Below are positions 10,552 to 18,963 of a DNA stretch of 64,000 bases, one piece after another. The notes beneath the pieces were generated by a model. That model was not told the origin of the DNA, ran no database searches, and saw only the letters and a program-made list of their open reading frames with translations. A program made the position numbers and the translations under genes. Source of the DNA: Labedella endophytica (GTDB lineage Bacteria; Actinomycetota; Actinomycetes; Actinomycetales; Microbacteriaceae); assembly GCF_003990045.1 (NCBI RefSeq), contig NZ_RZGZ01000003.1:372001-436000 (forward strand), read 5' to 3'. The number at the start of each line of letters is the position of its first letter. Position 1 is the stretch's first letter.

Positions 10552-10625
10552 GCCCCCGTAGCCCAATTGGCAGAGGCAGGCGACTTAAAATCGCCGCAGT
10601 CTGGGTTCGAACCCCAGCGGGGGCA
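10552..10625 (+). tRNA. tRNA-Leu (anticodon UAA)
   Basis: This 74-base tRNA folds cleanly. The acceptor GCCCCCG pairs with CGGGGGC (10618-10624), the discriminator is A, the D arm has a three-pair stem GCC/GGC, the anticodon stem is GGCGA/TCGCC with loop CTTAAAA (anticodon TAA), and the T arm is CTGGG-TTCGAAC-CCCAG. The 3' CCA is not encoded. The variable region is only five bases (GCAGT), whereas normal bacterial tRNA-Leu has a long variable arm. The UUA reading comes from the anticodon; charging by LeuRS is inferred. Confidence 0.9.
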
Positions 10626-10712
10626 CTGTTCTGCACCCGCGTGCGGTCCCGTTCTCGCGAACGGGGGACGCCGACGGGGGACCATAGGCGGCCGCAGTCC
10701 TCCCGCGCCTGC

Positions 10713-10718
10713 CAGAAT
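10713..10718 (+). promoter_or_regulatory. -10 box upstream of the 7-codon leader ORF
   Basis: CAGAAT lies exactly six bases before the ATG at 10725, the arrangement seen for leaderless genes elsewhere in the window. Confidence 0.4.
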
Positions 10719-10724
10719 GAACCC

Positions 10725-10748
10725 ATGACACGCTGGCTCCTTCCATGA
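10725..10748 (+). CDS. Possible 7-residue leader peptide
   Basis: ATG-initiated micro-ORF reading MTRWLLP then TGA. Its ATG is six bases after a -10 box, and its stop overlaps the rhodanese ATG in an ATGA junction. That would make the rhodanese gene depend on translation of the leader. It may instead be chance, with a rhodanese start further in. Confidence 0.3.
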   Translation: MTRWLLP

Positions 10749-11065
10749 CGGGCCCCGCCGCGATGAAGCGGATCGCGCCGACCCGTCTTCGTTCCCTTCC
10801 CTCGGCCCTCGTCGTCGACATCCGCGAACACGGCGTGGCCGGGAGCGCTCCCTTCGCCAACGTGCTCCGCGTTCCCATGTCGGAGGTCTCGGACCGGCTC
10901 GTCGAGCTGCCGGTGGAGACGCTCTACATCGTGTGCGAGACCGGTCTCAAGAGCCCGCGAGTCGTCTCCTACCTCGTGGGCCTCGGGTTCGACGCCGTCG
11001 ATGTCGAGGGTGGGCTCGCCGCTCTCGACGGCGAGGATGCGGCCGCGGGGGCGACGACCGCCTGA
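10745..11065 (+). CDS. Rhodanese-like domain protein
   Basis: This small 106-residue protein corresponds to one rhodanese domain. ALVVDIRE is the early beta strand, PFANVLRVPMSEV the usual second strand-helix, and LYIVCETGLKSPRVV the active-site loop, with Cys in the position of the sulfur-accepting cysteine (CxxGxxS). The domain ends in a GGLAALDG-like helix. It would carry sulfur as a persulfide or act as a phosphatase-like fold; the substrate is unknown. ATG 10745 overlaps the stop of a tiny upstream ORF, and an alternative ATG is at 10763. It is convergent with the Ig-repeat membrane protein gene. Confidence 0.7.
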   Translation: MTGPAAMKRIAPTRLRSLPSALVVDIREHGVAGSAPFANVLRVPMSEVSDRLVELPVETLYIVCETGLKSPRVVSYLVGLGFDAVDVEGGLAALDGEDAAAGATTA

Positions 11066-11090
11066 CAGGTCGGGCCGGGGCCTGCACGGA

Positions 11091-13328
11091 TCAGAGCCCG
11101 CTCTCCTCCTCGAGAGCCGGAGCGATGTAGCGTCGCCAGATCCACACCGACAGGCACAGGACGATGCACGCGACGGCGGCGGCCGATCCGATCGACGTGA
11201 CCGCCGACGTCATGGCGGGAGTGCCTGATCCGAGCAGCACGAGCTCGACGGCGACCACGACGAAGCCGATGGCGACCCACGCCACCCGCGACGCCGCCCA
11301 CAGGCTCCGTCCGGAGGACGCGCCGATGGGGAGCAGCATGATGGCGGCCGACCCGAGGGCGGCGGCCGTGAGGACGTTGAGCGTCTCCGTCACGAGGCTG
11401 GCGGCGAAACCACCGAGTCCGAGGAGAGGGAAGACGCTTCCGAGGGCCCAGGACGCACCACCGAGGACGGCGAGCGACAGGATGCGGATGCCCGCCACGC
11501 GGCCCTCGGCGACTCGGCTCACCGCGAGCGAGGTCGACGCGGTGAGGACGAGGGCGAAGAGGAGCGGCGGCTCGAGTCCGAGGAAGCGCGACGCCGCGAC
11601 CGTCGCTGCGATCACGAGGAACCCGCGGGGATCGACCGTCGTGTGAACGCGTCCGGAGCCGAAGAGGCGAGAGGCCACGGCCGGGACGGCGACCGAGGCG
11701 AGAGCCACGACGAACGTGGCCGTCACGGAGGCGAAGAGGAGCCGTGCGTAGGCCGGCGACCCGTCGACGGGTCTCGAGAGGATGAGCAGGCCCGCCACCG
11801 CGACGAGGGCCGCGACCACCGTGGGGATCGATGACGGTGCCGGCACCACACGGGGAGCGGTCACGACGTCACGTCGATTGCGGCCGGTCAGGACGAAGCG
11901 AGCAGGCGAGGAGAGCGGCGAGGAGCTGGTCGCGCCCGGACCGGTGGCGCCTCGGGAAACCGCTCCGGCCCCGCGGGCCACATGGCTCGCGAGCGCGATC
12001 CCGGCGACGGCGAGGGCAGCGAGCAGGAGGGTCCTGGCCCACTCCGGCCCCGTCCCCGAGGAGAAGAGGGGCGCGCGCGGCGTCGTGAAGGGTGTCGCGG
12101 CATCCCACGTGTCGCGATCCCACGGAGAGGCCCCGGGCGGCGGCACGGCGGGCGACGTCGGCTCGTCGGGCGTCGGGGGAGCCGGGGAGGGCTCGGGTTG
12201 CGGCGCCGTCGGTGTCGCGGTCTCCGACGGTTCGTCGCCGGGCGCGGATCCGGACGGCGTCGGAGTCGGACTGGGTGCCGGCGTGGAGCCGCCGACGGTC
12301 AGTTCCACGGGGACGCCACCGCCGCTCGTGTTGTCGGCCGCATCGCGCTGGATGGCGACGATCCGCACGTCGCCGACGGTGAGCCGCGCGGCCACGCAGG
12401 ACCACTCGCTGTTCGACACGATGGCCTGGCACACGGATGCCGAGCCGGCGAAGACGGTGACAGTGGCGCCATCCTCCCCGCTGCCCGCGAATCGGACGTC
12501 CTCCGTGGGGACGGAAGAACCGCTGCGCGGGCTCGAGATGAGAGGCGGGGACGGGACCGTCCGGTCGAGGACGAGCCGCACGGCTGGAGACGCATCCGAT
12601 CGCGTACTGGTGTAGGTCGCGACCTGCGAGGCGGTCGCGCTGTAGGAACCGTCCGCTGCTCGAGCGGGGAGCAGGCACGCCCAGGCACCGCTCGAGTCCG
12701 CGCCGGACGAGCAGCTCTCGCCCGACGACGTCGTCGCCGTGACCGTCGCGCCGGGGATGCCCGTTCCGCGGAGGAGCCCGTTGCCGGGTGTCGACCCGCC
12801 GGAGAGGATCGTCGGCGGCGGCACGCTCGTCACCTGCACCGAGGTACGGCCACCGGCCGCGCCGTCTGCGCCGGTGGCGATCGCCTGGATCGTGATGGCC
12901 GCGCCGGCCCCGAGCGTGATCGTGCACGACCACCCCTCGGCGTCGGACGCGTCGATGATGCAGAGCACGTCGCCTGCGCCGTTCTGAACCTGGACGCCGG
13001 ACCCGGGGGTCTTGGTTCCCGAGATCGTCGTCGACGCCGAGGTGATCACCGACCCGGGCGAGGGTGATCCGATGATCGGAGCCTCGGCCCGGTCGTCCTC
13101 GGGAGGAGCGGTCGGGGCGGCCGGCGGGGAGGGGGTCTCCGTCGTGGCGAGAGCCGCACTCGCTCCGGTCCCGATCGCGCCGGCCGTGACGAGACCGATG
13201 AGCAGCGCGGCCACACCGAGAGAGCGGAGAGGACTCCGTCGCACGGGTCGACGAACGGAGGGCGTCGTCACGGACGACGCTCCCTCGATGCGCACGGCCT
13301 CGCGCTTCGCCGATCCCTGCTGAGCCAC
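11091..13328 (-). CDS. Ig-like repeat membrane protein
   Basis: This 745-residue envelope protein has no recognised enzymatic motif. A signal-anchor helix lies at about residues 36-60. Three roughly 80-residue bacterial Ig-like modules follow (about 85-165, 166-250, 255-335), each with an early Cys and a later W.C pair (GWSC, GAWAC, EWSC), suggesting one disulfide per module. Next come a Pro/Thr-rich linker (340-415) and about eight to ten membrane helices in the C-terminal half, ending with a short cytoplasmic EEESGL tail. The GTG start has AGGAC upstream. The layout suggests a surface-exposed arm on a polytopic base. Function is unknown. Confidence 0.75.
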   Translation of the reverse strand: MAQQGSAKREAVRIEGASSVTTPSVRRPVRRSPLRSLGVAALLIGLVTAGAIGTGASAALATTETPSPPAAPTAPPEDDRAEAPIIGSPSPGSVITSASTTISGTKTPGSGVQVQNGAGDVLCIIDASDAEGWSCTITLGAGAAITIQAIATGADGAAGGRTSVQVTSVPPPTILSGGSTPGNGLLRGTGIPGATVTATTSSGESCSSGADSSGAWACLLPARAADGSYSATASQVATYTSTRSDASPAVRLVLDRTVPSPPLISSPRSGSSVPTEDVRFAGSGEDGATVTVFAGSASVCQAIVSNSEWSCVAARLTVGDVRIVAIQRDAADNTSGGGVPVELTVGGSTPAPSPTPTPSGSAPGDEPSETATPTAPQPEPSPAPPTPDEPTSPAVPPPGASPWDRDTWDAATPFTTPRAPLFSSGTGPEWARTLLLAALAVAGIALASHVARGAGAVSRGATGPGATSSSPLSSPARFVLTGRNRRDVVTAPRVVPAPSSIPTVVAALVAVAGLLILSRPVDGSPAYARLLFASVTATFVVALASVAVPAVASRLFGSGRVHTTVDPRGFLVIAATVAASRFLGLEPPLLFALVLTASTSLAVSRVAEGRVAGIRILSLAVLGGASWALGSVFPLLGLGGFAASLVTETLNVLTAAALGSAAIMLLPIGASSGRSLWAASRVAWVAIGFVVVAVELVLLGSGTPAMTSAVTSIGSAAAVACIVLCLSVWIWRRYIAPALEEESGL

Positions 13329-13436
13329 GTCTGTCCTGTCTACGATGCCGGTGGCCCTCGGTCAAGCGCCCGCGCCGTTTCGTGACGTGTCGTTAACCGG
13401 GGCCCGGCGGTATGGTGGGCCGGAGACGGAGGACGC

Positions 13437-14702
13437 ATGGCGTATTCACTCGGGCCGATCGAAGCCCGTGCGAGCACCGAACGAGCGCCCTGGCGCGATC
13501 CTCTCTCCTACTGGGGTTCGATCGATGCTGCGACAGCGGATCTCGATGCTCCGGTCGGTGTCCTCCACGCCGACGCCGTGCGTTTCAACGCCCACGACCT
13601 CCTCCGACGCGCGGCCGGCAAGCCGGTCAGGATCGCGTCGAAGTCGCTGCGCGTCCGGTCCGTGATCGAGGCGCTCCTCGAGCTCGACGGGTTCTCCGGG
13701 GTCCTCGCGTACACCCTCGCGGAGGCGCTCTGGCTCGCCGACACGATCGACGACGTCGTGGTCGGCTATCCGAGCGCCGATAGGGGCGCCATCGCCCGCC
13801 TCGTCACGGCGCCGCTCGCCGCCGCCCGCGTGACACTGATGATCGACAGCATCGATCACCTCGACCTGATCGACGCCGTCCGGCCACCGGCCGAACGCGA
13901 GACCGTGCGGATCTGCGTGGAGCTCGACGCGTCGTGGCGCTCCCGGGGGCCTCTCGGCACCGTCGGGGTCCATCGATCACCACTCCACTCGGTCGACGAC
14001 ATCGAGCGTGTCGCCCGTGCCGTCGTCGAACGTCCCGGTTTCGTCCTCGTCGGGATCATGTCCTACGAGGCGCAGATCGCGGGTGTCGCGGACACGGCCG
14101 GTCGACGGGCGTACAACGCGAGCGTCGCGTACATGCAGAGGCATTCGATGCCGGAACTCGTCGAGCGCCGGGGGCTCGCCGTCGAGCGGGTGCGCCGACT
14201 CGCCGATCTCGAATTCGTGAACGGGGGAGGGACAGGCTCCCTCGAGCAGACCACGCAGGACGATTCCGTCACCGAACTCGCGGCGGGGAGCGGTATCTTC
14301 GCCGGTCGGCTCTTCGACGGCTACAGCCGCTTCTCGCCGGCCCCGGCGGCCGCTTTCGGACTCACGGTCGCGCGTCGACCGGAACCGGCGGTGGCCACGG
14401 TGCTCGGCGGCGGGTTCGTGGCGTCGGGTCCCCCCGGGCTCGATCGTCTGCCGACCCCCGTCTCTCCGGCGGGGCTCCGATTCATCCCACGGGAGTCGGC
14501 CGGTGAGGTCCAGACCCCTCTCGCCGGGGCGGCGGCGCGCCCCCTCCGCATCGGCGACCGCGTGTGGTTCCGTCACGCGAAGTCCGGCGAACTCTCCGAA
14601 CGACTCGATGGTTTCGCCGTCCTCGACGCCGACGCGAGCGGGATCCTGCGGGTCGTGGACGACGCTCCCACCTATCGCGGAGAAGGACGGACCTTCGTAT
14701 GA
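13437..14702 (+). CDS. PLP-dependent amino acid deaminase/aldolase-like protein
   Basis: This 421-residue protein has the fold-type III PLP barrel of the alanine racemase/D-threonine aldolase group. The PLP-lysine is expected in VRIASKSLRV (about K62). The barrel continues through VLAYTLAEALWL, ICVELDASWRSRG and EFVNGGGTGS, which binds the phosphate, and a C-terminal beta domain with GDRVWFRHAKSGE follows. The ending resembles D-amino-acid dehydratases/aldolases rather than true racemases. Substrate is unknown. The ATG is preceded by GGAGGA. It overlaps the next gene by ATGA, so the pair is probably one operon acting on related metabolites. Confidence 0.78.
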   Translation: MAYSLGPIEARASTERAPWRDPLSYWGSIDAATADLDAPVGVLHADAVRFNAHDLLRRAAGKPVRIASKSLRVRSVIEALLELDGFSGVLAYTLAEALWLADTIDDVVVGYPSADRGAIARLVTAPLAAARVTLMIDSIDHLDLIDAVRPPAERETVRICVELDASWRSRGPLGTVGVHRSPLHSVDDIERVARAVVERPGFVLVGIMSYEAQIAGVADTAGRRAYNASVAYMQRHSMPELVERRGLAVERVRRLADLEFVNGGGTGSLEQTTQDDSVTELAAGSGIFAGRLFDGYSRFSPAPAAAFGLTVARRPEPAVATVLGGGFVASGPPGLDRLPTPVSPAGLRFIPRESAGEVQTPLAGAAARPLRIGDRVWFRHAKSGELSERLDGFAVLDADASGILRVVDDAPTYRGEGRTFV

Positions 14703-16012
14703 CGGCCACCGGAGCGCTGTGGCGCAACTGGGCTCGCACGGAGTCCGCCCGCCCGATCCGGGTCGAGCGCCCGTCGAGCCCCGGCGCCGTCGCGCGCGCC
14801 GTGCGCGCAGCGGCCGGCTCCGGTCTGCCCATCAAGGCCGCGGGTTCCGGGCACAGCTTCACGGGGATCGCCGTCGCGCCCGGGGTGCTGTTGGAGCTCG
14901 ACGACCTCACGGGCCTCGTCTCCGTCGACAGGGACCGGCGTCTCGCGACGATCCTCGCGGGGACGAGGCTGTCCGACGTGTCGCGCCTCCTCGCGCCCCA
15001 CGGCCTCGCCCTCGAGAACCTCGGCGACATCGATCGGCAGACCATCTCGGGTGCGATCTCGACGGGGACGCACGGCACCGGCATCGGCTTCGCGGGACTC
15101 GCCGCGCGCGTGCGAGCCGTCACCCTCGTCACGGGGGACGGCTCGCTGCGACGTTTTTCCGCCGACGAGTCGCCGGAGCTCCTCCCGGCTGTGTCCCTCG
15201 GTCTCGGAGCGCTCGGAGTGCTCGTCGACGTCACGATCGAGTGCGTCGACGCGTTCGTCGTGAGCGCCGTCGAGGCGCCGGAACCGCTCGATGCGACGAT
15301 CGCCGCGGCCGAGCAGCGTGCGCGTTCCGCCGATCACTTCGAGTTCTACTGGTTCCCGCATACGCGCGTCGCACTGACGAAGACCAACACGAGACTTCCC
15401 GCGGGCGGGGCTCGCGCTCCGCTGCCGCGTGTGCGGCGCCTGATCGACGACGACCTCATAGCCAACGGTGTGTATCGCGCGGTGTGCGCGACGGGGACGG
15501 TCCTCCCTGTCGTCGTGCCGACCCTCAACAGAGCGGCCACGAAGCTCACCGGTTCGCGTCGTTTCGCCGACCATTCGCACCGCGTCTTCACGACGTCGCG
15601 CACGGTCCGCTTCGCCGAGATGGAGTACGCCGTCCCGGTCGACGCCCTCCCGTCGGTACTCGAAGATCTCGCCGCCCTCATCGCCGTGCGGCGCTGGCGG
15701 ATCTCTTTTCCGTTGGAGATCCGCTTCGCCGCCGCGGACGACCTCTGGCTCTCGACGGCCAGCGGTCGTGAGAGCGCCTACATCGCCGTGCATCGGTACC
15801 ACCGGGAGAGGCACGAGCCGTACTTCCGGGCGGCCGAGGAGATCTTTCGGAACGTCGGAGGCCGCCCCCATTGGGGCAAGATCCACTACCTCGGTGTCGA
15901 GGAGCTCCGCACGCTCTATCCGCGCTTCGACGACTTTCTCGCTCTGAGGGACGAGCTGGACCCGAGGCGGGCTTTCGCGAATCCTTATCTCGATCGGGTG
16001 CTGGGTCCGTGA
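14699..16012 (+). CDS. D-arabinono-1,4-lactone oxidase family FAD enzyme
   Basis: This 437-residue flavoprotein is related to L-gulono- and D-arabinono-1,4-lactone oxidases. The PP-loop FAD-binding domain shows IKAAGSGHSF (with His) near residues 41-50 and SGAISTGTHGTG further on. The C-terminal ALO domain includes YAVPV, HRYHRE and the end signature HWGKIHYLG followed by a final LDPRRAFANPYL. It would oxidise an aldonolactone to an ascorbate-like product, passing electrons to oxygen or another acceptor. Exact substrate cannot be told. The ATG overlaps the preceding stop. Confidence 0.85.
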   Translation: MTATGALWRNWARTESARPIRVERPSSPGAVARAVRAAAGSGLPIKAAGSGHSFTGIAVAPGVLLELDDLTGLVSVDRDRRLATILAGTRLSDVSRLLAPHGLALENLGDIDRQTISGAISTGTHGTGIGFAGLAARVRAVTLVTGDGSLRRFSADESPELLPAVSLGLGALGVLVDVTIECVDAFVVSAVEAPEPLDATIAAAEQRARSADHFEFYWFPHTRVALTKTNTRLPAGGARAPLPRVRRLIDDDLIANGVYRAVCATGTVLPVVVPTLNRAATKLTGSRRFADHSHRVFTTSRTVRFAEMEYAVPVDALPSVLEDLAALIAVRRWRISFPLEIRFAAADDLWLSTASGRESAYIAVHRYHRERHEPYFRAAEEIFRNVGGRPHWGKIHYLGVEELRTLYPRFDDFLALRDELDPRRAFANPYLDRVLGP

Positions 16013-16062
16013 CACCAGCCACCCGGTCGTCGATCACACGGTGCCGCGTCCGGGTGTCGCAG

Positions 16063-16068
16063 TAGACT
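16063..16068 (+). promoter_or_regulatory. Candidate -10 box of lemA
   Basis: TAGACT 64 bases before the lemA ATG. The leader ends in GAGGGAG. Confidence 0.45.
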
Positions 16069-16132
16069 CGACGGAGTCGTCGCACGAAGTCGTGCGGCCC
16101 CTGCCTACCGAGAACACTGAGGGAGCCCGAGC

Positions 16133-16699
16133 ATGGAATGGCTCATTCCTGTCCTGATCGTCGTCGCGATCGTCGCCGTGATCGCCATCTACTTCTGGGT
16201 GACGTACAACTCGCTCGTGAGCCTCGTTGTGAGGGTGGAGGAGGCGTGGAGCGACATCACGGTGCAGCTCAAACGACGCGCTGATCTGATCCCGAACCTC
16301 ATCGAGGCGGTGAAGGGGTACGCCGCCCACGAACGTGGAGTGTTCGAGAACGTCACGAAGGCGCGGGCCGAGACGCTCTCCGCCACGGGGCCGGTGCAGG
16401 CTTCGGCGGCGGAGAACCACATGCAGCAGGCCCTCCGGTCGGTCTTCGCCGTGGCCGAGGCCTATCCGCAGCTCCAGGCCAGCCAGAACTACCTGCAGCT
16501 CCAGAGCGAGCTCGTCGACACCGAGGACAAGATCCAGGCGTCGCGTCGCTTCTTCAACGGCGGTGTGCGTGAGCTCAACACGAAGATCAAGATCTTCCCG
16601 AACAATCTCATCGCCCGTCAGCTCGGTTTCACGGAGCGCGAGTTCTTCGAGGTCGCCGATGGTGCCGCGATCGCCGAACCGCCGCGGGTCCAGTTCTGA
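16133..16699 (+). CDS. lemA: LemA family protein
   Basis: This 188-residue membrane-anchored protein has an N-terminal helix (residues 2-25, IPVLIVVAIVAVIAIYFW) with a short external end. A long helical domain follows, carrying the family landmarks YNSLV, WSDITVQLKRRADLIPNLIEAVKGYAAHE, and later VFAVAEAYPQLQAS plus RRFFNGGVRELN. Its end is QLGFTERE followed by FFEV. Role is unknown; LemA proteins are often near TPM-domain or peptidase genes, neither of which is adjacent here. A GAGGGAG ribosome site precedes the ATG. Confidence 0.92.
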   Translation: MEWLIPVLIVVAIVAVIAIYFWVTYNSLVSLVVRVEEAWSDITVQLKRRADLIPNLIEAVKGYAAHERGVFENVTKARAETLSATGPVQASAAENHMQQALRSVFAVAEAYPQLQASQNYLQLQSELVDTEDKIQASRRFFNGGVRELNTKIKIFPNNLIARQLGFTEREFFEVADGAAIAEPPRVQF

Positions 16700-16716
16700 G
16701 CGGTCACGATCCGCGC

Positions 16717-16750
16717 GACGAAGGGGCGACCGAGAGGTCGCCCCTTCGTC
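16717..16750. terminator. Bidirectional terminator between lemA and the acetyltransferase
   Basis: A perfect 15-pair stem (16717-16731 with 16736-16750) with a GAGA loop between two convergent genes. Its right arm overlaps the acetyltransferase stop codon. Confidence 0.8.
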
Positions 16751-17249
16751 ATGCACGGCGCAGGTCGCGGGAGTAGAGGACGAGGGATCCCTCGCGAGCG
16801 ACCTCGGTGAAGCCGGCCTTGCTCAGTACCCGCCGCGAGGCGTGGTTCTCGCGCTCTGTCTCGGCGACAGCGATCCGTGCACCCGCGTCCCGTGCACGTT
16901 CGAGTCCGAGGAGGACGGCCTCAGTGGCCAAACCGATGCCGCGAGCACTCGGTACGAGCCCGTAGCCGAATTCCACCCGGCCTTCTTCGTCGGGAGGTCC
17001 GAAGAATCCGAATCCTCCGATCGCTCGCCCGTCGCTCACCCGCCGGATCATGTACAGCGTGAAGACGGGATGCGGATGCGTCGACGCGGCCAGACAGCGT
17101 AAGGGATCCAGTTCATCCTCGAGGGGGTACTCGGCCTCCCAGGAATCACCGGGCGCCTCGTCGCGGGCGATGATACGCAGAGCCTGATCCGGCTCTATGC
17201 GCTCCAAGGTGACTCGGGTCTCTGCAATCCCGCCGTCTCCCTCGATCAT
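16749..17249 (-). CDS. GNAT family N-acetyltransferase
   Basis: This 166-residue acetyl-CoA-dependent acyltransferase resembles the RimJ/Acetyltransf_3 group. GFGFFGPPDEEGRVEFGYGLVPSARGIGLATEA contains the acetyl-CoA pyrophosphate-binding loop (R.G.G.A), and NHASRRVLSKAGF is the C-terminal motif typical of ribosomal-protein type GNATs. The frame is open to 17294, but ATG 17249 is preferred because homology starts near TRVTLERI. The acceptor substrate is unknown. A 26 bp direct repeat lies just upstream. Confidence 0.8.
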   Translation of the reverse strand: MIEGDGGIAETRVTLERIEPDQALRIIARDEAPGDSWEAEYPLEDELDPLRCLAASTHPHPVFTLYMIRRVSDGRAIGGFGFFGPPDEEGRVEFGYGLVPSARGIGLATEAVLLGLERARDAGARIAVAETERENHASRRVLSKAGFTEVAREGSLVLYSRDLRRA

Positions 17250-17290
17250 GGTCCGAGTCTGGCAGCCGCGGATCTCGAAGCCAGCGGGGC

Positions 17291-17346
17291 GCACGATTCT
17301 CCGCGCAGGACGCTCCGCACGATTCTCCGCGCAGGACGCTCCGCAC
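17291..17346. repeat. 26 bp tandem repeat, two copies
   Basis: GCACGATTCTCCGCGCAGGA plus six more bases occurs at 17291-17316 and identically at 17317-17342, followed by the first four bases of a third copy. It lies between the acetyltransferase start and the terminators of the next gene. Confidence 0.9.
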
Positions 17347-17351
17347 AGAAA

Positions 17352-17383
17352 AGAGGGGGCCGACCTCTCGGTCGATCCCCTCT
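17352..17383 (-). terminator. Intrinsic terminator of the Pro/Gln-repeat membrane protein gene
   Basis: On the minus strand, AGAGGGG pairs with CCCCTCT and an inner GACC/GGTC stem extends it. The hairpin is followed by TTTTCTG, a U-rich tract rare in this GC-rich sequence. Confidence 0.7.
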
Positions 17384-17389
17384 GTTCGT

Positions 17390-17418
17390 CTCCCGGCGGC
17401 AGCCTCAGCCGCCGGGAG
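17390..17418. terminator. Second hairpin downstream of the same gene
   Basis: CTCCCGGCGGC pairs perfectly with GCCGCCGGGAG around a 7-base loop, 30 bases past the stop at 17448. It is probably the first part of a double terminator. Confidence 0.65.
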
Positions 17419-17447
17419 TCAGAACCACTGAACCCAGAACTGCTGGA

Positions 17448-18836
17448 TCAGTACGTGTCCTCGATCGTGACGGTGTCGCCGTCGATCGTGATCTTGCCCG
17501 TGATGCCCCACTCGCCGTCGAGACCGAAGGGCAGCGTGTCCTTCGATCCGTCGTAGGTGGTTCCCGTGACGTCGGCCGTGTACGAGCCCTCGGACGCGGT
17601 GAAGTAGGTGCCGTTCTCGTCCACCTCGACCGTGGGGTACTCGTCGATCTTGTAGGTGACCTTGTCCACCGATGTGAAGTCGGTGTACCACGAGAGGCGC
17701 AGGCTGCAGCCCTCGGGGTCGAGTTCGGTCGACGCGGCGCAGTCGTCGAGGAATGCGTTGACCGATTCCTGCACAGCGGCCGTCAGCGCCTCCGTCGGAG
17801 CGACCTCGAGGGTCACGCCGTCGAAGTTCGCGCGGGTTCCCGTGGCGACCGCGTAGCTCTGCTCCTCCGCAGTGAAGAAGTCGTTGCCGGGAGCGCCGAC
17901 CGTGTACATCGCCGGGTAGGCCGGCAGGCTGTACTCGTCGCCGAAGGCGACCGTCACACCGTTGACCGCAGCCTCGTTGGTCTCCGTGCTCGAGTTCTGG
18001 ATGTAGACGGGCAGGTCGCCGACGAGCGGCGAGTCGATCTTCCAGGTGTCGAAGAAGAGGGCCTGCTTGCCCGCCTTGGAGAGCTCGATGTATCCGTCGT
18101 AGACGGTTCCGCCGAGGCTGTAGGACACGTCGACCGTGGCCTGGTCGCCGCGCACGCGCGACGCCGTGATCTTCGCGTCCGTGATGAACTCGGTGGCCTC
18201 GCCGAGGACGTCGTCGGTGAGCAGGACGGCCTGCTCCTCCGCGACACCCGGGGCGGCGAGGTCGTTCGCCTCTGACGCGTCACCGGAGGCGATCGCGGAG
18301 AGGTAGGAGCGCACGGTGGCGTCGGGTCCGTACACCGAGGAGTTCACGATGTTGACGACGACGGCACCGATGATGAGGAGCAGCACGAGTCCACCGGCAA
18401 GGACGCTGAAGAGGACGATCTTCTTCTTGTTCGGGTTGGAGGGCTTCTTCGGTCCGCCCGGTCCGCCGGGAGGGGTCGAGCCGTATCCAGCCGAACCGGC
18501 GGGGAAGCCGCCGGGAGGCGGCGTGCCGTTCGACGGAGGCGTGTAGGCGCCGCCGTTCTGCTGCGGCTGGTACGCGCCACCGGTGTGCGGGGCGTTCTGT
18601 CCGGCGTTCTGCGGGGGCTGGTAGGCGCCGCTCGACTGCGGGGCGTTCTGCTGGGGCTGGTAGGCGCCGCCGGTCTGCGGGGCGTTCTGTCCGGCGTTCT
18701 GCGGGGGCTGGTACGCGCCACCGGTCTGCGGGGCGTTCTGCTGGGGCTGGTGTCCCGTCGAGGGCGGCCCCCACTGCGGGGTGGAGTTCTGTGCTCCGTC
18801 TTCGGGCCTCTGCGGCGGGTTGTTGTCGGCGACCAT
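17448..18836 (-). CDS. Membrane protein with Pro/Gln repeat N-terminus
   Basis: This 462-residue single-pass protein has three parts. Residues about 20-105 are low-complexity repeats of GAYQPPQNA / GQNAPQTG. A basic stop-transfer NPNKKK leads into a membrane helix (about 145-167). The rest is a roughly 290-residue extracytoplasmic domain beginning with YGPDATVRSYLSAIASGDASEAN, a pattern seen in NTF2-like/DUF4878-type secreted domains. The domain holds two cysteines about 13 residues apart and a Thr/Asp-rich end. The cytoplasmic repeat head could serve as an interaction scaffold; this is inference. The ATG at 18836 begins MVADNNPP. Function is unknown. Confidence 0.75.
   Translation of the reverse strand: MVADNNPPQRPEDGAQNSTPQWGPPSTGHQPQQNAPQTGGAYQPPQNAGQNAPQTGGAYQPQQNAPQSSGAYQPPQNAGQNAPHTGGAYQPQQNGGAYTPPSNGTPPPGGFPAGSAGYGSTPPGGPGGPKKPSNPNKKKIVLFSVLAGGLVLLLIIGAVVVNIVNSSVYGPDATVRSYLSAIASGDASEANDLAAPGVAEEQAVLLTDDVLGEATEFITDAKITASRVRGDQATVDVSYSLGGTVYDGYIELSKAGKQALFFDTWKIDSPLVGDLPVYIQNSSTETNEAAVNGVTVAFGDEYSLPAYPAMYTVGAPGNDFFTAEEQSYAVATGTRANFDGVTLEVAPTEALTAAVQESVNAFLDDCAASTELDPEGCSLRLSWYTDFTSVDKVTYKIDEYPTVEVDENGTYFTASEGSYTADVTGTTYDGSKDTLPFGLDGEWGITGKITIDGDTVTIEDTY
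18545..18755 (-). repeat. Coding repeats for GAYQPPQNAGQNAPQTG
   Basis: Four to five imperfect copies of 36-48 bp units encode the Pro/Gln/Asn-rich head. All unit lengths are multiples of three, so copy changes keep frame. Confidence 0.8.
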
Positions 18837-18963
18837 GTCTGTGTCTTCCCCTTCGGTCGAATGCGATCACGGCAAACCTACCAGTCGCGATCCGCGCCAA
18901 CACGGGGGAGAAGTCCCCATTAGGAGGGTGGACTCCGAATGCCTGTTCAGGGACGGGACCCGC

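Noticed and set aside
8915-10831. 638-codon minus-strand open frame opposite ndh
   Set aside because: It is the antisense of a clear NDH-2 gene, with Arg/Asp/Val-biased translation and no domain. Long antisense frames are expected at this GC content.
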